In this document: piece after piece, positions 57,468 through 64,000 of the stretch | Numbering within the stretch: position 1 is the stretch's first letter | Layout: each line of letters opens with the position of its first letter | The notes under the pieces: generated by a model | Told to the model about the DNA's origin: nothing | What the model saw: the letters and a program-made list of their open reading frames with translations, nothing else | The model's database searches: none | From: Typhlomys cinereus | Lineage: Eukaryota > Chordata > Mammalia > Rodentia > Platacanthomyidae | Assembly (NCBI GenBank): GCA_023101885.1 | Contig: JALPQD010000404.1 | Span: 1,394,470 to 1,458,469, forward strand | DNA: 64,000 nucleotides | Reading direction: 5' to 3' | Made by a program: the position numbers and the translations under genes

Positions 57468-59642
57468 TCGTTTATTTCTATTTTTTATTTTTATTTTTTT
57501 ACCCAATCATACAAGCTCAATAGGTACCTCAGTCCTCTCTCACCCTCCACCTTTCCCAAGTCCCCCTTGTATCCTTCCTACCATTCCCCTTCCTTTCACC
57601 TCCTCCTTCCTCTTCTCCCAGCGCCTCCCCTTTTTCCCTTTCCATTCCCTTTAGTATGAATGCCAAACGTCCCTCTGAGTCCTCCCCTCTAGTAATGTGT
57701 AAAGACCCATTGGCATAGCCCAGAGTCCTTTCTTGTGTTCCCCATTAGTATGGGAACACTATTATAACTGTTAATCCCTTGACTTTAAGGATCCTACTAT
57801 CTGTGATCGATGCTACACTTTGGGGGATGGTCGCATGTCAGTCATTGCACAGGTCATGCAAAGTCTCATTATGGCCACTGCAGCCCTAACTTGTATGGAG
57901 TTTCTTGCATATCATTGGTCCTCCTCATCTTTAGGCTACTAAAATCTCACTGCACCCTCTTCTGTAAGGATATCTGAGCTTTAGAATGGGGAGAGATTCA
58001 ATTGGTCTGGTTCCAGGTGATTAATGTAGGGTCTTTGGTGTTCTGAATCATAGTTTGTTGTTATTTTCAGTTTTGCTGTTCCTTCACTGCCCTTGGATCC
58101 ATCCTAATTGGTATTGAAGGTCACCTCTTAACCAAAGATAAAAGGCTTCTTAAATGAAGATCTTACTGTAAGAGGAGATTCAAAGGTACATGGAGTAGTA
58201 GTAGAAGATCACAGTGAGGTGATGTGATCACCATCTGTCTGCCAGTACCTATACCATCCCTGATCAAACCTTCTCAGTTGCAAGTGGCCAGCAAGGAAAG
58301 TGAGAGTGAGCTTAACCAAATGTCTTGCTACTTGCAATACTTGATGGTGACCTATTTTCTCTACTGAAGCATGATCTACTATCTTCTTATTTTCTGGAGG
58401 GGCAATCCTTCCCCTTCCCTCCTGTTTATAATCTTTTCGATTACTGTAGGTATTACACAGATATCTTTAAATATGTCATTAAGTGGGTTTGGTACTAACA
58501 TCTGCCTTTTAGGGAATATGTACAGTGTCTAATTTTCTGTGTCTGGGATACTTCCCTCAATATGCTTTTTTCTAATTCCATCCATTTCCCAGCAAATTTC
58601 ATTAATTCATCTTTGTTGATGGCTGAGTAGTATTCCATTGCATAAACGTATCACATTTTCCTTATCCACTTATCAACTGTTGGCCATTTGGGTTGATTCC
58701 ATGACTTTGCTATTATAAATAGTGCTGCTATGAACATGATTGTCCTTGTATCATTGTAGTGAATTTTTGCTTTATGGGGGATTATTCCAGAAGTGGTATA
58801 GCAGAGTCATATGGCATTTCAATCTTTAACATTTTTAAAATCACCAGACTGATCACCAGAATGATTGTAGAAGCCTGCATTTCCACCAGGAATGTAGTTG
58901 AGTTTCCTTCTCTCCACATCCTCTCCAGCATTTGATGTTGTGTGTATTGTGAATTTTTGCAATCCTGAATATGGTGAGATGATATCTCAGGGAAGTTTGA
59001 TTTGCATTTCTCTGATGGCTAAGGCTGTGGAACATTTTTAATGTATTTGTTCACACATTTCAATTTCATAACTGGAAAAGTTTCTTTTAAGTTCCCAGTC
59101 CAATGTTTTAATTGGGCCATTTATCTCCTTGGTATTTAGTTTTCTAAGTTCTTTGTGCACTCTGTATAATAGAGATCTGTTAGATACGTAGTTAGTGAAG
59201 ATTTTTCTCTTATTCTGTGGGTTGCCTTTTTTCTCATCTTACAATCTCTTTATCTGAACATAAGCAACGTTTTTACAGTCTCTGGCCTTATATTGAGGTC
59301 CACGATCCATTTGGAATTAATTTTTGTCCATGGTGACAGGTACGGATAAAGTCTTAATATTCTGCATGTGGACATCCAGTTGAAGATTCAGTTCTTTTTC
59401 CACTGAATGAAAATGGCAATGTCTTTAATTGTGTGGCCTTATGTCTGGGTCTTCAACTCATATCCATTGATCTATATGTTTATTTTGGAGCCAGTACCAG
59501 ACTGTTTTTATTACTGTGGATTGGTAGTATAGATTAAGGTTTGATATCACCATACCATCAGTGTTTTTGTTATGTGGAATTGTTTTTGCTGTCCTGGACT
59601 TTTCATGCTTCCATGTGAATTGTGAGATTGTTTGGTCAATTT
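57468..59642 (-). mobile_element. L1-I: older 5'-truncated LINE-1
   Basis: Minus strand: A-rich tail (57468-57500), a diverged 3' UTR (to about 58520) and the C-terminal part of ORF2 up to 59642 (EEIDQTISQFTWKHEKSRTA near 59640). ORF2 is full of stops; about 130 bp is missing relative to other copies near 59265, where the SDKEI..RQPTEW region would be. The 3' UTR is of the older type (CATACAAGCTCAATAGG). Confidence 0.88.
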
Positions 59643-60355
59643 CTTCATTATTATTATTATTATTATTATTATCATTATTATTATTATTATTTCTGCTCAT
59701 TTAAACTTCACAGGTACACCGGTCCCCTCCCTCCCTCCACCTCCCCCTGACCCCCCTGTTCTCCCTCCCATTCCCACCCTCTCCATTCCTCAGTGCCTCC
59801 TCCCCCAATTCCCTGAGCATCTTTTACTGTGCATGCCAAACTCTCCTCTGGGTCCTCCTCTGTGATGAGGTGCAAGGACCCAGGGGCATTTCCCAGAACC
59901 CTTTCCTGTGTTCCCCATGAGCTTAGAAACACTACTGTGACTGTCAGTCCCTAGCCTCCACGGATCCTAGTGCCTTTAGTCCATGCTAGACTTTGGGGGT
60001 CAATAATGTGTTGGACATAGCAGAGGTCATGCAAAGTACTATTATGATTGCTTCAGCCCTAACTTGTGTGGAGTATCTTGCATATCGTTACTCTTCCCAT
60101 CCTTGTGCTCTTACAATCTTACTGCCCTCTCTTCCACAAATTTCCCTGAGCTTCAGGATAGGGAGAGATTAGGCTGGCCTAGTTCCAGGTGGGTGATATA
60201 GAGGCTCTGATTGTCTGAATTATGGCTTGTTAATTTTTTTTTCAGTGTGGCTGCTTATGCAATGCCCTTGGCTCCATCCTGATGGGTATTGGATGTCACC
60301 CCCTGGTCAGAGATAAAAACCTGTTATTAGATTCTTGTTATAAGAGTATATTCAG
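59643..60355 (-). mobile_element. LINE-1 3' UTR fragment with an (ATT)n tail
   Basis: The A-rich tail has become an (ATT)n microsatellite (59646-59693). It is followed by a 3' UTR of the younger type (GGTACACCGGTCCCCTCCCT) to about 60355, where plus-strand L1-J begins. No ORF2 sequence. Confidence 0.88.
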
Positions 60356-60360
60356 TTCCC

Positions 60361-60705
60361 GCCCACCTGTCCACCCAACCATGATCCCAGTCCTCCATCC
60401 CAGGTGAGTTCACCCAGCCTTCCAGGTGGCCCCTTGTCCCAGCTCCTCCCACCACCCAGCCCCAGGGACACCCAGGCTCTCTCTGGATTTGCCTGGGCCA
60501 AGATCTGGGCCCCAACCCCTTTCTTCCTCCCACCCGCCTGTCTGCCCGAACATGCTACCAGTTCTCCATCCTAGGTGAGTTCGCCCAGTCCACCAAGTGG
60601 CCCGGTGTCCCAGCGACACCCAGGCTGTCTCCGGTTTTTCTTGGGTCATGCCCCGGGACCCAGCCCCATTCGTCCTCCTGCCTGCCTATCCACCTGACCA
60701 GATAG
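60361..60705 (+). promoter_or_regulatory. Two tandem 5' UTR units of L1-J
   Basis: 60361-60530 and 60531-60705 are diverged copies of one unit of about 170-175 bp. Each starts with ACCYGCCTGTC-like sequence, then CTCCATCCYAGGTGAGTTCR and ends in a C-rich stretch. Each unit has a splice-donor-like site: CAGGTGAGT (60401-60409) and TAGGTGAGT (60572-60580). Tandem promoter units (monomers) are known for mouse L1; these are not the mouse sequences. Confidence 0.7.
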
Positions 60706-61350
60706 GACTTGCTCACATTCCTCCATCCCTGGAGCTTGGGTGGGCCACCAAGCCAAGTCCCAGGTCCCAGGTGAAGCATTCTGACATCAACATCAGCCCC
60801 GCTCCCTCTCCAGCCCACCGAGGACCCACGCATGTGGTCCACGGAAGACACACTGCTGCTCAGAATTCAACAGAGACCAAAGGAAACTCAAGCAAAGTTC
60901 TAAGGGTAAAAGACCATACATCTGAAGCCCTCTAAAACATCCTATTACATGGGAGAGATTATTCACATCCAGCCCAAATATAAGTAAACCTCCCTTTTTC
61001 ACCTTACTGATCCTTTCTAGTATTAATAACTGTAGATTAACGTTTCCATACAGCCACCCCAAAAACATATATATCTCCAGGGAGTACATCACTCACCCTC
61101 ACATATCAAGAAGATGCTAAATCTAAAAGTGCACTACCATACTAATATTCACACCTTGTCTACTTAACCTGACATAACTGATGTACTAACAAGCATAATA
61201 GCCTCATCTAGGAAATAACAATAACAAAAGACAAACATATCCAACTCCAAGGCAAGCACTAGTAATAACTGCCCAAGGGTAGTAATACCAACTAAATCAG
61301 TTCAGCCAAAAACACACAGAGACTGAAAGGTCCTAAAAGACAAAACAACA

Positions 61351-64000
61351 ATGCCCAAATCAAAATGCAGATACATGAGAAACAAAATCCAAGAAGACCA
61401 ATCTCGCAAATCATTGCTCCTCCCATTCTTTTGCTCTTACACTCTTTCTGCCCCCTCTTCTGTAAATTTCCCTGAGCTTCAGGATGGGGAGTGAATAGGC
61501 TGGCCTAGTTCTAGGTGGTTGATATAGAGTCTCTGAAGTTCTGGATTGTGGTTTGTTGATTTTCTTTTGCAGTTTTGCTGCTCCTGCAATGCCCTTCACT
61601 CCATCCTGATGGGCACTGTATGTCACCACATGGCCAGAGACCAAAAGCTGTTAAACTGGAGTCTTATTACGAGAGCACATTCAAGGGTAGATGTAATAAA
61701 AGTAGGAAACCTCAGTGAGGGAGGGGTCAATCACACATTTGCAAAATGATTACTTTTTATCTGCCAGACCATATGCCCTCCCCTTCTGGTGAGATCATAT
61801 CCCCTTAGTTGTAAATGATCAGGAACGAAGGTCTGTGAACTTAACCAGGTGTCACATTGCTTACTTGCAGTCCTTGATGGAGGCCTATTTTCTCTACCGT
61901 AACATGGTCACTTCTCTCCTTGTTTCTGGTGTGGCCCTCCAACCCCATCCCTCCTGTTCATAATCCTTGCAATTACTGTAGGTAATACATAGATTTACTT
62001 ATGAGTGTCTCAAGGTGGGCTGGGTGGGTTTGGTATTAGGAGCCACCTATTAGGGAGTACATACGGTGCTTAATTTTCTGGGTTTGGGATACTTCACTTA
62101 ATATAATTGTTTCTAATGATATCCATTTCCTGGCAAATTCCAGTAATTCATCATTTTCGATGGCTGAGTAGTACTCCACTGTATAGATGTACCACATTTT
62201 CCTTAATCACTCGTCAACTGTTGGACTTTTGGGTTGATTCCATGACTTTGCTATTGTAAACAGTGCTGCTATGAACATGGTCGTGCTTGTGCTATCGAGG
62301 TGAACCTCTGCTGTATGTGGGTTATTCCCAAAAGTGGAATAGCAGGGTCATATGGCATTTCAATCTTTAATTTCTTTAAGAATCTCCAGAAAGCTTGCCA
62401 GAGTGGCTGTATGAGCCTGCATTCCCACCAGCAATGTAGGAGAGTTCCACTCTCTCCACATCCTCTCCAGTACTTGTTGTTGTTTGTATTGTGGATTTTT
62501 GCCATCCTGACCAGGGTGAGATGATATCTCAGGGAAGTTTTGATTTGCATTTCCCTGATGGCTAAGGAAGTTGAGCATGTTTTAAGATATTTGTTAGACA
62601 TTTTAATTTCATCCCTGGTAAAATTTCTTTTAAGTTCCGGGGCCCATTTTTTGATAGGGCCATTGATGTCCTTGGTGTTTAATTTTCTAAGTTCTTTGTG
62701 CACTCTGGACAGTAGAGATCTATCAGATATGTGGTTAGTTAAGATTTTCTCCCATTCTGTGGTTTGCCTTTGAGTTCATGTTACAATCTCTTTATCTGAA
62801 CAGAAGCTCTTTAATTTCACATTTTGCAAGATACTCCACACAATTTAAGACCGAAACAATTATAATTGAACTTTGCATGCCCTGCACAATGTCCAACACA
62901 CTATTGACCTCACAAAGTCTAGCATCTGCTAAAGGCACCAAGATCCTTGGAAGCAAGGGATTGGCAGCAACAGTAGTGCTCCTATGCATAAGGGGAACAC
63001 GGGAAAGGGTTCAGGGAAATGCCATTGGGTCCTTGTATGTCATCGGAAAGGAGGGCCCAGAGGAGAGTCAGGCATGCACAAGAAAGGACTCTCTGGGAAT
63101 TGGGGTGAGAGGCACTGGGGGATGGGGAGGGAGGGGAGAGGGGAGGGGGAGCAGGGGGTTCGGGGGAAGGAGGAGGGAAGAAGGGAACTGGTGTACCTGT
63201 TAAGTTTGTATGAGCTGAAATAATAATAAAAAATATATGAAAAAAAAGACCAATCTCCCACCATAAGAAATAACCCCATAATGATGGGTTCCAACCAGAA
63301 CAAATTGACAGAAAATAGCCAAGAAAGCCAGACCCAACATAACGACTTTCAAAGTATGATCATTACCGTGATTAATACTATGAAAGAGGAAATCCAAGAG
63401 GAGTTAAACAACTGCATCAACCACTGTGAACAGGAACACAACAGACACTTGTAGGAGCTGAGAAAAACAGTTCAAGAAACAAAAATAGGCATAGAGCAGT
63501 TATAACAGTCTCAGGAAGATTTTAAAATTGAACTGAAAGACAAGTTATCTTCAACCCAAAACTCAACAGAGAGTCTTATCAGCAGAACTAACGAAGCAGA
63601 AAATAGAATTTCGGATCTTGATGACAAAGTGGGAGAATTAACCAGCTCAATGGAAGAGATTGTTAAAACCAAAAAGATACTTGAGAGGAACACTCAAGAG
63701 ATACGGGGCACCCTGAAGAAGCCTAACATGTGCATTCATGGAATACCAGAGCAAGAATCCCAAAATACAACACCTGAGGAAAATTTTCAAATTATCATCA
63801 AGGAAAACTTCCCTCAACTAAAGAATTAGAGGCCCATGCAAATACAAAGGGCATTCCACACCCCGAACAGATATGACCAAATAGAAACTCCCCACGGCCA
63901 ATAATAGTCAAAACACTCCACATTCAAGACAAAGAAAAGGTACTGAGAGTGTTACGGGAAAAAAAAAAGCAAGTCACTTTTGAAGGTAAATCTGTTAACA
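61351..64000 (+). pseudogene. LINE-1 ORF1p of L1-J, split by an insertion and with stops
   Basis: It starts MPKSKCRYMRNKIQED at 61351. After the nested element it resumes at 63258 (SNQNKLTENSQESQTQHNDF near 63293). A TAG (63452-63454) lies in the coiled coil, at HLXELRKTVQ. The open stretch 63629-63829 covers MGELTSSMEEIVKTKKILER and the RRM ([20 protein letters not shown]) to a TAG after PQLKN. The CTD start follows ([15 protein letters not shown] near 63907). It is cut by the window end. Confidence 0.88.
61394..63257 (+). mobile_element. 1.84 kb twin-primed (5'-inverted) LINE-1 nested in L1-J
   Basis: Target-site duplication AAGACCAATCTC at 61394-61405 and 63246-63257. 61406-62818 is L1 in reverse (3' UTR then ORF2 C-terminal part, including LISGGF-equivalent and [19 protein letters not shown] frames read on the minus strand). 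62819-63245 is the adjacent 3' UTR in plus orientation, ending TTTGTATGAGCTGAAATAAT and poly-A. The outer end of the inverted part (GCAAATCATT) and the start of the direct part (TTGCAAGATA) are contiguous in L1, overlapping by a few bases. Confidence 0.93.

Larger units (their letters stand above)
60356..64000 (+). mobile_element. L1-J: LINE-1 with monomeric 5' UTR, interrupted by a twin-primed L1, runs off the window
   Basis: Plus strand: 5' UTR (60356-61350), ORF1 start (61351), interruption from 61406 to 63245, then ORF1 continued to the window end. The split falls inside the ORF1 N-terminus (QEDQS, at GACCAATCTC) and is bounded by a 12 bp target-site duplication. The 3' half of the element is beyond 64000. 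Confidence 0.92.

Noticed and set aside
1..64000. CRISPR arrays, prokaryotic insertion sequences, tRNA or rRNA genes, endogenous retrovirus LTRs
   Set aside because: No evenly spaced repeats, no transposase frames, no free-standing tRNA cloverleaf outside the SINE heads, and no gag/pol-like frames or paired LTRs were seen.

Overview
This 64 kb window reads as vertebrate, almost certainly rodent, genomic DNA. There is no prokaryotic-style gene packing. Most of the sequence is LINE-1 retrotransposons in both orientations, many nested in one another. Four copies of a tRNA-derived SINE have a B2-like head (GGCTGGAGAGGTGGCTCAG) and a long CA-rich tail. The only cellular gene family I recognise is the vomeronasal type-2 receptor (V2R, Vmn2r) family, which is large in rodents. 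The species cannot be fixed from the sequence. The SINE is not the standard mouse B2, so a non-murid rodent is a reasonable guess only.

V2R content. One plus-strand V2R pseudogene is spread over about 35 kb, with its exons still in order: exon 2 (about 7532-7792), exon 3 (8215-9021), exon 4 (9738-9955), exon 5 (28142-28264) and the seven-transmembrane exon 6 (41585-42512). Retroelements have pushed the exons apart: an L1 with two further L1s nested in it sits between exons 4 and 5, and a composite L1 lies between exons 5 and 6. Stops and frameshifts occur in most exons. A second copy of the transmembrane exon lies on the minus strand (56596 down to 55725). Its intron flank matches that of the first copy, so the two form arms of an inverted duplication (about 39.6-42.5 kb and 57.5-55.7 kb). 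Three retro-insertions in the plus arm are missing at the matching sites of the minus arm.

Layout. 1-253 SINE; 586-5341 L1-A (minus) between two roughly 350 bp direct repeats; 5562-6205 an older interspersed repeat; 7.5-10 kb V2R exons 2-4; 10636-24070 L1-B (plus), carrying a twin-primed L1 fragment (13938-14584) and near-full-length L1-C (15057-21026); 24.3-26.4 kb older L1 debris; 28.1 kb V2R exon 5; 30152-38693 L1-E (minus) with a perfect 16 bp target-site duplication, containing a second 3' UTR, another L1 piece and two SINEs; 39.6-42.5 kb V2R exon 6 arm; 44225-51023 L1-F (minus), the best-preserved ORF2; 51024-53830 two rearranged L1s head to head; 55.7-57.5 kb the inverted V2R arm; 57.5-60.4 kb two L1 pieces (minus); 60356 to the window end L1-J (plus), interrupted by a 1.84 kb twin-primed L1 (61406-63245).

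No intact cellular protein-coding gene was found. The longest open frames are L1 ORF1 and ORF2 pieces. The main interest is mechanistic. The window preserves target-site duplications, empty sites, 5' inversions, a 3' transduction, template-switch-like duplications and an L1 5' UTR built of repeated units with splice-donor-like motifs. Together these allow the order of events in a decaying V2R locus to be read.
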